From Caproiciproducens faecalis (lineage in GTDB: Bacteria; Bacillota; Clostridia; Oscillospirales; Acutalibacteraceae), in contig NZ_JAGFNZ010000001.1 of NCBI RefSeq assembly GCF_019448085.1, forward strand, positions 434,001 to 498,000: a stretch of 64,000 nucleotides of DNA, in the 5' to 3' direction. Position numbers and translations under genes: made by a program. The notes below the pieces were generated by a model. It had not been told where the DNA came from. It made no database searches and was given only the letters and a program-made list of their open reading frames with translations. This document shows, piece after piece, positions 1-9,643 of the stretch. The stretch's first letter is position 1. Every line of letters begins with the position of its first letter.

Positions 1-912
1 TATTCGGATATTATGAATATGATGTGTATCAACATCATTATGGCCGTTAGCCTGAACCTGGTAACCGGTTTGCTGGGCCAGCTGGTTCTGGGCCACGCGG
101 GATTCATGCTGGTGGGTGCTTATACAGCTGGTTTGTTCACAATTCATTCCGGGCTTCCGCTCCCGGTCGCATTCCCAATCGCGCTGGTACTGGGCGGACT
201 GGTTGCGGCAATTTTCGGTGTCATCATCGGTGTGCCGGCACTTCGCCTGAAAGGCGACTATCTTGCGATTATCACCTTGGGGTTTGGTGAAATTATTCGT
301 GTAATTGCCAATAACCTTACCATCACCAACGGTGCAAAAGGCCTTTACGGCATTGATTCCTTAAATTCACGGCATAATCTGACGGCGATGTTTACCTATA
401 TTTTCTTTATTGCTGTTTTGACTATTTTTATCAGCTTCACCTTCGGGACCTCGCGCCACGGACGTGCTGTTATTTCCATCCGTGAAGATGAAATTGCCGC
501 GGAGGCTTCGGGTATCAACACAACCTATTATAAGCTGCTCGCTTTCATTCTGGCAGCATTCTTTGCCGGAGTTGCCGGCGGCCTTTACGCTCATCAGATC
601 GGCTTGATCGATCCCTCAAAGTTCGATTTCAACCGTTCTGTGGAAATCCTCGTAATGGTTGTTCTGGGCGGCATGGGTTCCATTACCGGTTCCATTATTT
701 CCGCAGGCGTTCTGACCATTCTGCCGGAGGCCCTGCGCGGTTTTGCAAGCTACCGTATGCTGCTTTACTCTATCGTATTGATTTGCGTCATGCTCTTCCG
801 CCCCACGGGTCTGCTTGGCCGCAGCGAATTTTCATTGATGAAAACTGTGGATAAAATCAGAGGTGCTGTCAAAGGCAAAAAACAGGACCCGGCTTCAAAT
901 AAGGAGGGCTAA
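1..912 (+). CDS. livM: branched-chain amino acid ABC transporter permease (5' partial)
   Basis: Inner-membrane permease subunit of the Liv/HAAT-type high-affinity branched-chain amino acid importer. The reading frame is open to base 1, so the N-terminus lies outside the window; the Met at base 13 sits inside the first membrane segment and is unlikely to be the true start. The sequence keeps the family pattern: SLNLVTG-GQLVLGHAGF near the start, the GDYLAIITLGFGEI motif in the middle cytoplasmic loop, and the AGVAGGLYAH and GGMGSITGSIISAG segments near the end. Several hydrophobic helices follow in family order. The stop lies 3 bp before livG, so it is co-transcribed with livG and livF; livJ (binding protein) and livH (second permease) would be expected just left of the window. 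Confidence 0.93.
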   Translation, partial: YSDIMNMMCINIIMAVSLNLVTGLLGQLVLGHAGFMLVGAYTAGLFTIHSGLPLPVAFPIALVLGGLVAAIFGVIIGVPALRLKGDYLAIITLGFGEIIRVIANNLTITNGAKGLYGIDSLNSRHNLTAMFTYIFFIAVLTIFISFTFGTSRHGRAVISIREDEIAAEASGINTTYYKLLAFILAAFFAGVAGGLYAHQIGLIDPSKFDFNRSVEILVMVVLGGMGSITGSIISAGVLTILPEALRGFASYRMLLYSIVLICVMLFRPTGLLGRSEFSLMKTVDKIRGAVKGKKQDPASNKEG

Positions 913-915
913 CTG

Positions 916-1677
916 ATGTCTGTACTGGAAACGAAAAACCTTGGAATTGCTTTCGGCGGCCTTCAGGCTCTTGAAGATGTGCATTTTTCTATCAATGAAG
1001 GAGAAATTATTGGTCTGATCGGGCCGAATGGAGCAGGAAAAACCACCGTGTTCAACCTGCTGACCGACGTATATATGCCGACACAGGGCGTCATTGAGCT
1101 CGACGGCAACAACATTGTAGGTAAAAAAACATACCAGATTACACAGAACGGAATTGCGAGGACCTTTCAGAATATTCGTCTGTTCAAGGATGCTACCGTG
1201 ATTGATAATGTAAAAATTGCGATGAACAGCCAAATGAAATATTCCGTTCTGGCGGGAATGTTCCGTCTTCCTTCCTACCGCAGGGAAGAAAAGGCGGTTT
1301 CAAAACGGGCTCATGAGCTTTTAGAGGTTTTTAACTTGGACGGGTATGCGCATGATTCTGCGAAAAACCTTCCCTATGGCAAGCAGCGCAAGCTGGAAAT
1401 TGCCCGTGCGCTGGCAACGAATCCGAAGGTTCTGCTTCTTGACGAACCTGCGGCCGGCATGAATCCGACCGAAACTATGGAATTAATGGAAACCATCATG
1501 CTGATCCGCGACAAATTCCATGTTGCGATCCTTTTGATTGAGCATGACATGAACTTTGTTATGGGTATCTGCGAACATATTGTGGTTTTGGATTACGGCA
1601 GAATTATCGCAGAAGGTACCGCAGAAGAAGTTCGCAGCGATCCGAAAGTCATCGCTGCGTATCTTGGAGGGGAATAA
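916..1677 (+). CDS. livG: branched-chain amino acid ABC transporter ATP-binding protein LivG
   Basis: One of the two ATPases that power the Liv importer at the cytoplasmic face. Walker A GPNGAGKT is at residues 36-43, followed by the Q-loop region (ARTFQNIRLF), a signature in the LivG-typical degenerate form (LPYGKQRKLEIARAL), Walker B VLLLDEPAAGM and the switch His in IEHDM. The 253-residue length is normal. It starts 3 bp after livM with AAGGAGGG as ribosome site, and livF starts 1 base after its stop codon, indicating translational coupling. Confidence 0.96.
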   Translation: MSVLETKNLGIAFGGLQALEDVHFSINEGEIIGLIGPNGAGKTTVFNLLTDVYMPTQGVIELDGNNIVGKKTYQITQNGIARTFQNIRLFKDATVIDNVKIAMNSQMKYSVLAGMFRLPSYRREEKAVSKRAHELLEVFNLDGYAHDSAKNLPYGKQRKLEIARALATNPKVLLLDEPAAGMNPTETMELMETIMLIRDKFHVAILLIEHDMNFVMGICEHIVVLDYGRIIAEGTAEEVRSDPKVIAAYLGGE

Positions 1678-1678
1678 T

Positions 1679-2392
1679 ATGGGAGTAATGCTGTCGGTTA
1701 AAAATCTGGATGTTTTTTACGGATCCATCCATGCCATTAAAAATATTTCCTTCGATGTGCAGGAGGGAGAAATCGTTACCCTGATCGGCGCAAACGGTGC
1801 CGGAAAGACCACAACGCTTCACTCCATTTCCGGACTGGTCAAGCCGAAGAACGGTGAGATCAATTTTATGGGGAATGATCTTCGTACGACGGAGCCCCAC
1901 AAAATTATCCGGCTTGGACTGGCTCAGGTTCCGGAAGGAAGACGCATTTTCGCAAAGATGACGGTGCTGGAAAATTTGGAAATGGGTGCATATATCCGCA
2001 ACGACGGCGATAAAATCGAAGACGATTTTGAAAAGCTGTTTGAACGCCTGCCCCGACTGAAGGAGCGCCGCAAGCAGATTGCCGGGACACTCAGCGGCGG
2101 CGAACAGCAGATGCTTGCGATTGGACGCGCACTGATGTGTAATCCGAAAATGCTCCTGCTGGATGAACCGTCCATGGGGCTTTCTCCGCTTCTGGTCGGT
2201 GAAATTTTCAATATTATTCAGGATGTAAACAAGTCGGGCGTTACTGTCCTTCTGGTGGAGCAAAACGCCAAGAAGGCATTGGAAATTGCAAATCATGCCT
2301 ACGTTCTTGAAACGGGCACAATTGCCATGGAAGGCGACGCAGACGAGCTGGCAAATGATGAAAAGGTTCGAAAGGCTTATCTGGGCGGCTGA
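1679..2392 (+). CDS. livF: branched-chain amino acid ABC transporter ATP-binding protein LivF
   Basis: Second ATPase of the Liv importer, 237 residues. Walker A GANGAGKT at residues 37-44, signature LSGGEQQML, Walker B MLLLDEPSMGL and switch His replaced by Gln in VEQNA, as usual for LivF. The frame is open further upstream, but the start at 1679 is chosen because it follows the GGAGGGG ribosome site at the end of livG and yields the normal N-terminus; the extra upstream codons overlap livG. Last gene of the operon; a strong hairpin follows. Confidence 0.95.
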   Translation: MGVMLSVKNLDVFYGSIHAIKNISFDVQEGEIVTLIGANGAGKTTTLHSISGLVKPKNGEINFMGNDLRTTEPHKIIRLGLAQVPEGRRIFAKMTVLENLEMGAYIRNDGDKIEDDFEKLFERLPRLKERRKQIAGTLSGGEQQMLAIGRALMCNPKMLLLDEPSMGLSPLLVGEIFNIIQDVNKSGVTVLLVEQNAKKALEIANHAYVLETGTIAMEGDADELANDEKVRKAYLGG

Positions 2393-2400
2393 TATTTCGA

Positions 2401-2434
2401 AGAAAAGGCGGAAGCAATTGCTTCCGCCTTTTCT
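2401..2434. terminator. bidirectional terminator between livF and spoIID-like gene
   Basis: Perfect palindrome of 17-base arms (AAAAGGCGGAAGCAATTGCT core) flanked by A-run on the left and T-run on the right. It can end the liv operon on the plus strand and the convergent spoIID-like gene on the minus strand, whose stop codon overlaps its right edge. Confidence 0.85.
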
Positions 2435-3512
2435 ATGTACTGACAGTTGTAAGGGTGGTAGTGGGATAATACCAGGCCAAAATCTGCTTGTAATCGGAAC
2501 CCTGGGACGCCATGTACTGTGCGCCGACCTGGCTCATGCCTACGCCGTGCCCATATCCTTTTACCACAAACGTGAATGTATTGTTTTTACAGGAGACGGT
2601 AAAGTTTGCCGAGCGCAGGTTAAACGCGTTTCGTGCGTCGTTTCCGGTTACGGAGACGCCGCCGATTTCTATGGTTTTCACGGAGCCCGCCGTGGTACGG
2701 GCAATGCTGCCGACCCACTTGGCCGCGTCCGCACCTAAGTTTGCTTTCGGCGCGACTTTCAGCGCGGCTGCCTTGAACTGGTCGGCGCTGAGCGTAACCG
2801 TGGTCTGGTATCCGCTGGAAAAGACATCTCCCGGACTGGCCACGGAAACCAGATAGCTTCGCTTGCCGCCCCAAATGTCCTCCGATGTTTCTGTATTTCC
2901 GGAGGAGATGGCATAATAGGTTGCATCCGCAAGATCGTCCCCGCTTTTCAATACCTGTCCGTAGACGGCGTTTACCACTTGAGTGAGCTTGTTATAGTAT
3001 TCGTTGAAATTGGTTCCCCAGCGCTCCTGCATCTGCGCATTGGTGACGTAGATTTGCCACCCCTGAGTGTCCGCGGAAAAATCCGCGCCTTTTAGCGCGG
3101 CCGTGGGAGTGGTTCTCTCCTGCTCACGCAGGCGGCTGTAATAGGTGTACGCTGCGACTCCCTGCGCTTTTAGCGCTTCCGGCGAGGATTCCGGTGACAT
3201 TTCGGTGGCAATCGCGCCGTAGAGAAAGCTTCGGTCATCCACTGTTAAGATCTGGCTGCTTTTCGCATCCAGTATTTTAAACTGCGCTGTGCCCTGAGCG
3301 GCGGGTGCAGTGCTCTGCGGCGTCTGTGACGTTGGCTGAGACTGCGGTTTTTCCTGTGATTGATTCTGTTTCTGCGGCGGTACGGACGAAGCCGCCTTGC
3401 TGCTCGGCTTGTCTGTCTTGTCCGGGATTTTCGCGCCCAGTGACAAGAAAGGAATCAAGAACATCAGAAAAAAAAGCAGAAGTCCCAGTAAGGTTTTGCC
3501 TTTCATTTTCAA
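2433..3512 (-). CDS. spoIID: SpoIID/LytB-domain protein (stage II sporulation protein D-like)
   Basis: Membrane-anchored peptidoglycan lytic transglycosylase of the SpoIID family, which in spore formers acts with SpoIIM/SpoIIP in septal peptidoglycan remodelling during engulfment. 359 residues: a hydrophobic segment at about 6-27 (signal anchor), a Ser/Gln/Pro-rich linker to about 75, then the SpoIID domain with ATEMSPESSPEALKAQ near its start and the family C-terminal motif GYGHGVGMSQVGAQYMA. The start is TTG (3512) with GGAG nine bases upstream; an ATG two codons later is equally possible. Monocistronic. Whether it is SpoIID itself or a paralogue cannot be decided because spoIIQ/spoIIID neighbours are absent. 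Confidence 0.85.
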   Translation of the reverse strand: MKMKGKTLLGLLLFFLMFLIPFLSLGAKIPDKTDKPSSKAASSVPPQKQNQSQEKPQSQPTSQTPQSTAPAAQGTAQFKILDAKSSQILTVDDRSFLYGAIATEMSPESSPEALKAQGVAAYTYYSRLREQERTTPTAALKGADFSADTQGWQIYVTNAQMQERWGTNFNEYYNKLTQVVNAVYGQVLKSGDDLADATYYAISSGNTETSEDIWGGKRSYLVSVASPGDVFSSGYQTTVTLSADQFKAAALKVAPKANLGADAAKWVGSIARTTAGSVKTIEIGGVSVTGNDARNAFNLRSANFTVSCKNNTFTFVVKGYGHGVGMSQVGAQYMASQGSDYKQILAWYYPTTTLTTVST

Positions 3513-3720
3513 CCACCATTTCTCCGTGCAGTAAAAAATTTTGCTGAAGCAGCGGCCGAACCCTGCACGGAAGATGTTTTCGGCCTGTTTCCGATTTGGC
3601 TGGTCCGTTTTCTGAACATGGGAGCTACCGTATTACATTTTACATGAGCGTATTAAAAATTATTCATAAAATTATAAATATATTTCTACAGGAGAGCGAT
3701 ATGACAAAAAAATGAAATTT

Positions 3721-3749
3721 TTAATTGTTTTTGTTGCAAAAACAATTAA
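3721..3749. repeat. perfect 12-bp inverted repeat upstream of gltA promoter
   Basis: Arms TTAATTGTTTTT and AAAAACAATTAA with a 5-base centre (GTTGC). It ends 17 bases before the -35 box of the gltA promoter, a position typical of an activator or repressor site. It could also be a weak AT-rich hairpin; no gene ends just before it on the plus strand, so a terminator role is less likely. Confidence 0.55.
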
Positions 3750-3766
3750 TTTGCATGTAAACTTAC

Positions 3767-3795
3767 TTGACTTTGATTTCCGGGTGATATATATT
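3767..3795 (+). promoter_or_regulatory. predicted sigma-A promoter of citrate synthase gene
   Basis: TTGACT (3767-3772) and TATATT (3790-3795) separated by 17 bases, about 100 bases upstream of the citrate synthase start. Transcripts would carry a leader of about 95 nt. Confidence 0.7.
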
Positions 3796-3828
3796 ATATG
3801 CTAGAGTATTTATACGAGATAGTAGGTT

Positions 3829-3866
3829 GCCGTCGGTTCTTCCACGCGGAGCAGGACGGCTTTTTT
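3829..3866 (+). terminator. possible attenuator hairpin in the gltA leader
   Basis: GCCGTC (3829-3834) pairs with GACGGC (3855-3860), immediately followed by six T, between the promoter and the start codon. The 20-base loop can form a small inner hairpin. A terminator placed in a leader suggests regulated read-through, but the stem is short. Confidence 0.4.
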
Positions 3867-3898
3867 GCTGAATTTGTGTGGAGAAATGGTGTGCTTTA

Positions 3899-5272
3899 AT
3901 GGCAGAAATTGTACTTGAACAGGATAATCCGGGCTTAAAAAGCCTATGTGATGAATTCAGGGCGAACAATAAGATTCCGCCTGAAAAATTTGAATTATAT
4001 CAAGTGAAACGCGGTCTGCGCAATCCTGACGGCACCGGCGTTATGGCCGGCCTTACCACCATCTGTAACGTACACGGGTATTTGATTGCGGACGGTGAAC
4101 GCATTCCGGACGAGGGCAAGCTGACTTACCGTGGAATTGATCTCAGAGATATTGTGGAAGGCTGTATCGCAGAGAAGCGTTTTGGCTTTGAAGAAGTTGC
4201 GTGGCTTTTGCTCTTTGGCGAGCTGCCAAGCACGGAGCAGCTGCAGACGTTCTGCAAAACCCTCAACAGCTACCGTGAGCTCCCGGAATATTTTGCGGAA
4301 GATATGATTATCAAAGCGCCTTCAAAAAATATTATGAATAAATTGGCTCGTTCCGTGCTGGCACTGTATTCGTATGACGAAAATCCGGATGATACTTCCC
4401 TGCAGAACAACATGCGTCAGGCTATCCAGCTGATTGCGCGGATGCCTACGATCATGACGTATGCCTATCAGGTAAAACGCCGTCACTTCGACAAGCAGAG
4501 CATGTATTTCCATCCGATTGATCCTTCCCACTCCACGGCGCAGGCTATTTTGAACGCGATTCGTCCCGACCGTGTGTTTACAGACGAAGAAGCGAAACTG
4601 CTGGATCTCTGTCTGATTCTGCACGCGGAGCACGGCGGCGGCAACAACTCTACTTTTGCGGCGCGTGTGCTTTCTTCCACCGGAACGGATATTTATTCCT
4701 CCATGGCGGCCGCGATCGGTTCCCTGAAAGGACCGAAACACGGCGGCGCGAACCACAGGGTCATGATGATGATGAACGAGATCATGGAGAATGTGCACAA
4801 TTGGGAAGACGAGACCGAACTGGAAAACTATCTTGAAAAAATTGTCCGCGGAGAGGCCTGTGACCATTCCGGGCTGATTTACGGGATGGGACACGCGGTC
4901 TATACGCTTTCCGATCCCCGTGCGGTCATTTTGAGAACAAAAGCGCATAAAATGGCTGAAGAAAGAAATATGCTCAAGAAATTTGAGTTGTTCGAGAGAG
5001 TGGAAAAGCTCGCGCCCAACGCTTTTGCGCATGTCAAAGGGGAGATGAAGGTCATTTCCGCCAATGTTGACTTTTATTCCGGGCTGGTTTATGAAATGCT
5101 TGGAATCCCGAGCGATCTGTTTACGCCTCTCTTTGCTGTTTCCCGTATTGCGGGGTGGTGTGCTCATCGCATAGAAGAGATGGAGACGTGCGGAAGAATT
5201 ATGCGTCCGGCGTATCGTTCTTTGTCCAAGAGCAAGCCTTACATATCCCTTGACCAAAGAAACGCTAAATAA
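3899..5272 (+). CDS. gltA: citrate synthase (Si type)
   Basis: Condenses acetyl-CoA and oxaloacetate to citrate, feeding 2-oxoglutarate and glutamate synthesis in an anaerobe. It belongs to the GltA/CitZ fold family and is unrelated to Re-citrate synthase. The catalytic motifs are visible: His in LHAEHGGGNNSTFAARV, His in GMGHAVYTLSDPRA and the downstream Asp in VDFYSGLVYEMLG, plus GPKHGGANHRVM. 457 residues from ATG 3899; an in-frame GTG at 3878 would add seven residues and a GGAG stands between the two, so the start is uncertain. Preceded by its own promoter, an inverted repeat and a leader hairpin. The following membrane-protein gene begins about 20 bp downstream. Confidence 0.93.
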   Translation: MAEIVLEQDNPGLKSLCDEFRANNKIPPEKFELYQVKRGLRNPDGTGVMAGLTTICNVHGYLIADGERIPDEGKLTYRGIDLRDIVEGCIAEKRFGFEEVAWLLLFGELPSTEQLQTFCKTLNSYRELPEYFAEDMIIKAPSKNIMNKLARSVLALYSYDENPDDTSLQNNMRQAIQLIARMPTIMTYAYQVKRRHFDKQSMYFHPIDPSHSTAQAILNAIRPDRVFTDEEAKLLDLCLILHAEHGGGNNSTFAARVLSSTGTDIYSSMAAAIGSLKGPKHGGANHRVMMMMNEIMENVHNWEDETELENYLEKIVRGEACDHSGLIYGMGHAVYTLSDPRAVILRTKAHKMAEERNMLKKFELFERVEKLAPNAFAHVKGEMKVISANVDFYSGLVYEMLGIPSDLFTPLFAVSRIAGWCAHRIEEMETCGRIMRPAYRSLSKSKPYISLDQRNAK

Positions 5273-5292
5273 AGTTGGAAGGATATCACGCC

Positions 5293-6279
5293 ATGAATAT
5301 TAAGAACGCCTGGATCGTATTTGCAGTGGCACTGCTGGTTACACTGCCGACCAGGATGTATCAGATACTGTTTTTAGTGGATCAGGACACCGGCTTTTAT
5401 ACCGATGGCATGAAAACCACCGCGTTTGTTTCCGCCGGACTTGCAGCGGGCGTCATTTTACTGATTGCCATGTGTTTTATGGATAAGAGCGAAAAACCGA
5501 AATACAGCCCCATCAGGAGTATTCCGGCGGCGGTTTTCGGCGTTCTGGCCGGACTGGGGATCGTCCTCCAGTACGCCGTTGGCATCTTCACTTCAGGGGA
5601 ATCCCAAAACCCGCTTCCTTCCCTGATTCTGGCACTGGTCGGGATTTGCGCGGGTGCGGTGATGATTCTGACCGCCTACCAGTTTGCTACAGGCGGCAAC
5701 ACCTTTGAAGCCCACCCGATTTTGGCGCTGGTTCCGTCCGTGTGGGGCTGCGTCAGCCTTGTTTCGCTGTTCCTTACCTATGTGGCGGTGGTCAATGTTG
5801 CGGAGAACATCTACGACACATTTACGGTGATCTTTCTGCTTCTGTTCCTGTTTGCTCAGGCAAAAATGTTTGCACGCATAGAGGATGAAAAAAGTGCAAA
5901 ACTAGTCTATATGTTTGGTTTGCCGGCGGCGCTGCTTTTGCTGGTAACCGGAATACCGGGTACGGTCATGGTTCTTTTCAATATCAAGAGTGCAGGGACT
6001 TTCCCGGTTGGCCTGTATCCGGTAAATATTCTTCTTGCACTTTATGTGATTTTGTTTTTGGTGCAGTATTCCAAGGAAAAAGTGGACAGGCTTCTGCCCG
6101 CCGCTGAGGCTCTGGACGAGGAACCTCAGGTCAGTGAAGCGGTTACCGGTACGCCGGACACGGATGAGCGGGAGGAAGAAGCGCCGGGTCAGGAAAGCTG
6201 CCTGGAATTTTTGGGAAAGGCATACCACAGTCAGCTACAGTTCTGTGAAGAGATTAAAAGTCCTTTTTTTCACAATTGA
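5293..6279 (+). CDS. unknown polytopic membrane protein
   Basis: 328 residues with about eight or nine hydrophobic segments (first at about 8-25, then 40-60 and so on to about 265) and a hydrophilic, acidic C-terminal tail rich in Glu and Pro. I recognise no family motif. The start at 5293 is chosen over a TTG at 5275 because GGAAGG stands ten bases before it. It follows citrate synthase closely and probably shares its transcript. No terminator is seen between it and the gapA promoter. Confidence 0.75.
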   Translation: MNIKNAWIVFAVALLVTLPTRMYQILFLVDQDTGFYTDGMKTTAFVSAGLAAGVILLIAMCFMDKSEKPKYSPIRSIPAAVFGVLAGLGIVLQYAVGIFTSGESQNPLPSLILALVGICAGAVMILTAYQFATGGNTFEAHPILALVPSVWGCVSLVSLFLTYVAVVNVAENIYDTFTVIFLLLFLFAQAKMFARIEDEKSAKLVYMFGLPAALLLLVTGIPGTVMVLFNIKSAGTFPVGLYPVNILLALYVILFLVQYSKEKVDRLLPAAEALDEEPQVSEAVTGTPDTDEREEEAPGQESCLEFLGKAYHSQLQFCEEIKSPFFHN

Positions 6280-6314
6280 AATAAAAAAAGTTAGTTAAAT
6301 TTATGTCAGATGAC

Positions 6315-6343
6315 TTGTAAAATATCTTAAAATGCTATAAAAT
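6315..6343 (+). promoter_or_regulatory. predicted promoter of gapA
   Basis: TTGTAA (6315-6320), 17-base spacer, TAAAAT (6338-6343), about 40 bases before the start codon, which is preceded by a strong CAGGAGG ribosome site. Confidence 0.65.
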
Positions 6344-6360
6344 AGGATAAGAAAGATTAA

Positions 6361-7398
<1,038 letters not shown>

Positions 7399-7430
7399 GA
7401 TACCTCATATCTGAAATCTACGGAAGTCTT

Positions 7431-7476
7431 AGCACCCCACAGCGGGCAATTGCCTGCTGTGGGGTGCTTTTTATTG
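7431..7476 (+). terminator. gapA terminator
   Basis: AGCACCCCACAGCGGG... pairs with ...CCTGCTGTGGGGTGCT around a CAATTG centre, followed by TTTTT. A long GC-rich stem. Confidence 0.9.
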
Positions 7477-7485
7477 CGGGCAAAA

Positions 7486-7522
7486 CAAAAAAAGGAATGT
7501 CCGCGTATTTGCGGAACATTCC
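7486..7522 (-). terminator. terminator of the PTS operon
   Basis: GGAATGTCCGC and GCGGAACATTCC form a stem with one bulged base; on the minus strand it is followed by a run of T (plus-strand AAAAAAA at 7487-7493). It lies just downstream of the IIA gene. Confidence 0.8.
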
Positions 7523-7552
7523 ATTTATTTTCCAGATTAATGAGAGGCTGAT

Positions 7553-8032
7553 CTACTGTTTGACGAAATTCATGACAACCGATTTTCCGCCGGAAACATT
7601 GCCTTGCTTGCATTCAAAGCTTTTGACGGTGTCCAGATTGGTAATAATGCAGGGGGAGATGGTGCTGTAGCCTTTTTCAGTAATTGCCTGAATATCCATA
7701 TCCATTACTTTTTCCCCTGCGGCAACGTGCTGGCCGACCTCTACATGGCAGGTAAACCCTTCGCCGTTCAGTTTAACGGTGTCGATTCCAAGATGAACCA
7801 ATACTTCTATTCCATCGTCACTCTCTATTCCGATTGCGTGGAGCGTATGCGCGATTTGTGCAATTGTTCCGGATACGGGCGAATAAACCTCGTTTGCTGT
7901 GGGCTGGATTGCAATTCCGTCTCCTAATATTTTATTCGCAAATACAGGGTCAGGTACTTCAGCTAATAGAATGACTTTTCCGGTTTGTTGGGCTAAAATG
8001 GTTCGTTTTTTATTTTTGCCGAATAATTGCAT
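7553..8032 (-). CDS. PTS glucose-family IIA component
   Basis: Phosphocarrier of the glucose/N-acetylglucosamine PTS family (EIIA-Glc fold), 159 residues. His80 in VLVHLGIDTVKL is the phosphorylated residue and His65 in HAIGIESDDG the second active-site His; the N-terminal PVSGTI and C-terminal motifs are family-typical. It receives phosphate from HPr and passes it to the IIB domain encoded by the gene upstream. In many NagE proteins this domain is fused to IIBC; here it is a separate last gene of the operon, with GGAGG ribosome site. Confidence 0.93.
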   Translation of the reverse strand: MQLFGKNKKRTILAQQTGKVILLAEVPDPVFANKILGDGIAIQPTANEVYSPVSGTIAQIAHTLHAIGIESDDGIEVLVHLGIDTVKLNGEGFTCHVEVGQHVAAGEKVMDMDIQAITEKGYSTISPCIITNLDTVKSFECKQGNVSGGKSVVMNFVKQ

Positions 8033-8077
8033 GATTGACCTCCGATGTTACTTTCAACGAATTAAGATGTAAAGGGT

Positions 8078-8109
8078 GTTTTCCTCCCCCAAAAACGGGG
8101 GAGGAAAAC
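8078..8109 (-). repeat. strong 13-bp hairpin between PTS IIBC and IIA genes
   Basis: GTTTTCCTCCCCC (8078-8090) and its perfect complement (8097-8109) with a 6-base loop. No T-run follows on the minus strand, so it is more likely an mRNA-processing or stability element between the two genes than a terminator. A close relative occurs at 25804-25834. Confidence 0.7.
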
Positions 8110-8126
8110 AAAAGGGGAGAGAGTTA

Positions 8127-9596
8127 TCAGGCCGTCGCGTGGTCATGGCCGGGCAGGTATTTCTTCATTGCGTCAACCAAAAGCTCCGCCTTGGTGCCGA
8201 CGATGATCTGGGTTACCTGGGTGCCTGCTTTCATGACGCCGGAAGCGCCGAGTGCCTTGAAATCTTTTTCATTCAGCTCTTTGTTGCTGACAAGGGTCAA
8301 ACGGATACGGGTGATGCAGGAATCAATTTCTTTAATATTCTCTGCACCGCCGAGCGCCGCTATGTATTTCTTTGCAATATTATCAAAGCCCTGGTCGTCA
8401 ACCAGTGCGGAGAAGCTGCTGGTTTCCTCGTCGTCTTCACGTCCGGGAGTCTTCAAATTGAATTTCTTGATGAAGAAGACGAACAGGAAGAAGTAAACAA
8501 CAGCGAATACAAGGCCGACCGGAATAATCATCCAGCCGTTTGCCGCCTTGGTCCAGTTGATGAGGTAATCGAAAAGACCTGCCGAGAAAGTGAAGCTGTC
8601 GCGGATGCCGAGCATGTTGCAAACGACCAGGGAAAGACCTGTCAGAGCGGCATGCAGGACAAACAGAACAGGCGCGAGGAACATGAACATGAATTCGATC
8701 GGTTCTGTTACACCGGTCAGAAAAGCGGTCAGTGCAACGGAGAAAAGAGCGCCGCCGACAACTGCTTTATTTTCTTTCTTGGCGCAAACATACATCGCCA
8801 GAGCAGCCGCAGGAAGTGCAAACATCATAATCGGGAAGAAACCGGCGGTAAATACGCCGCCGTGGGGGTCGCCGGCAAAGAATCTCCACAGGTCGCCGGA
8901 AACGGCTTTGCCGTCAGCGCCGGTGTAAGTGCCGAAATTAAACCAAACAGCTGTGTTTACAACATGATGCAGGCCGAAGGGGAGAAGCAGTCTGTTCAGG
9001 GTGCCGTAAATGAATTCCCCGAGTCCGCCGCTGCCGGTCATCCAGTTTGCAGCCGCGTCCAGACCCTTCTGGAAGGTCGGCCACACGGTGCCGAGCAAGC
9101 CGCCGAGCACAAGAGAAACACCGCCGGTAACAATTGGAACAAAACGTCTGCCGCCGAAGAAAGCAAGCCAGTCAGGCAGCTTGGCACTGTGGAACCGGTT
9201 GTAGCAGAGACCGGCGATTACACCGGCAATGATGCCGCCGAAATGTGCCATGTTGATTTCGGTGATTCCTTCAGGAAGACCTGCCGCCGGCATGAAAAAG
9301 CTGCCAATCTGCAGGGCATGATTAACGGCTTGACCAGCCGCGTTCAGTACGAAATAAGCGACTGCGCCGGCCAAACCTGCCGCGCCGTTATTGTCCTTCG
9401 CAAGACCTACCGCAATACCGATTGCGAACAAAAGCGGAAGGTTGCTGAACAGGGCGTTGCCGGAATCCGCCAAAAGGGGAATGTTGAGCATATCGCTCTG
9501 TCCGAGTCTGAGAAGAAGGCCTGCGATTGGAAGCGATGCAATAGGCAGCATCAATGCCTTGCCAAGTTTTTGGAGTGCCGCTAAAACTTTTTGCAT
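8127..9596 (-). CDS. nagE: PTS N-acetylglucosamine/glucose-type IIBC component
   Basis: Sugar-translocating permease plus IIB domain of the Glc/GlcNAc PTS family, 489 residues. The IIC domain (about 1-375) carries around ten hydrophobic segments, an ALMLPIASLPIAGLLLRLG start, and the loops FGLHHVVNT and FMTGFFP-like TAGFFPIMMFALPAAALAMY. The latter, together with GVTEPIEFMFMFLAP, resembles NagE more than PtsG. The IIB domain (about 410-485) has the phospho-Cys in IDSCITRIRL. No IIA domain is fused. Sugar specificity (GlcNAc, glucose or both) is inference. The gene lies between the antiterminator and IIA genes. Confidence 0.9.
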   Translation of the reverse strand: MQKVLAALQKLGKALMLPIASLPIAGLLLRLGQSDMLNIPLLADSGNALFSNLPLLFAIGIAVGLAKDNNGAAGLAGAVAYFVLNAAGQAVNHALQIGSFFMPAAGLPEGITEINMAHFGGIIAGVIAGLCYNRFHSAKLPDWLAFFGGRRFVPIVTGGVSLVLGGLLGTVWPTFQKGLDAAANWMTGSGGLGEFIYGTLNRLLLPFGLHHVVNTAVWFNFGTYTGADGKAVSGDLWRFFAGDPHGGVFTAGFFPIMMFALPAAALAMYVCAKKENKAVVGGALFSVALTAFLTGVTEPIEFMFMFLAPVLFVLHAALTGLSLVVCNMLGIRDSFTFSAGLFDYLINWTKAANGWMIIPVGLVFAVVYFFLFVFFIKKFNLKTPGREDDEETSSFSALVDDQGFDNIAKKYIAALGGAENIKEIDSCITRIRLTLVSNKELNEKDFKALGASGVMKAGTQVTQIIVGTKAELLVDAMKKYLPGHDHATA

Positions 9597-9643
9597 TGTT
9601 TTTCCTCCTAAAAAATATATTCAATCGAGCTCCCTCGAATTGG

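Noticed and set aside
8076-9584. Long plus-strand frame antisense to the PTS IIBC gene
   Set aside because: Composition is a shadow of the real minus-strand membrane protein; no motif, and no separate ribosome site.
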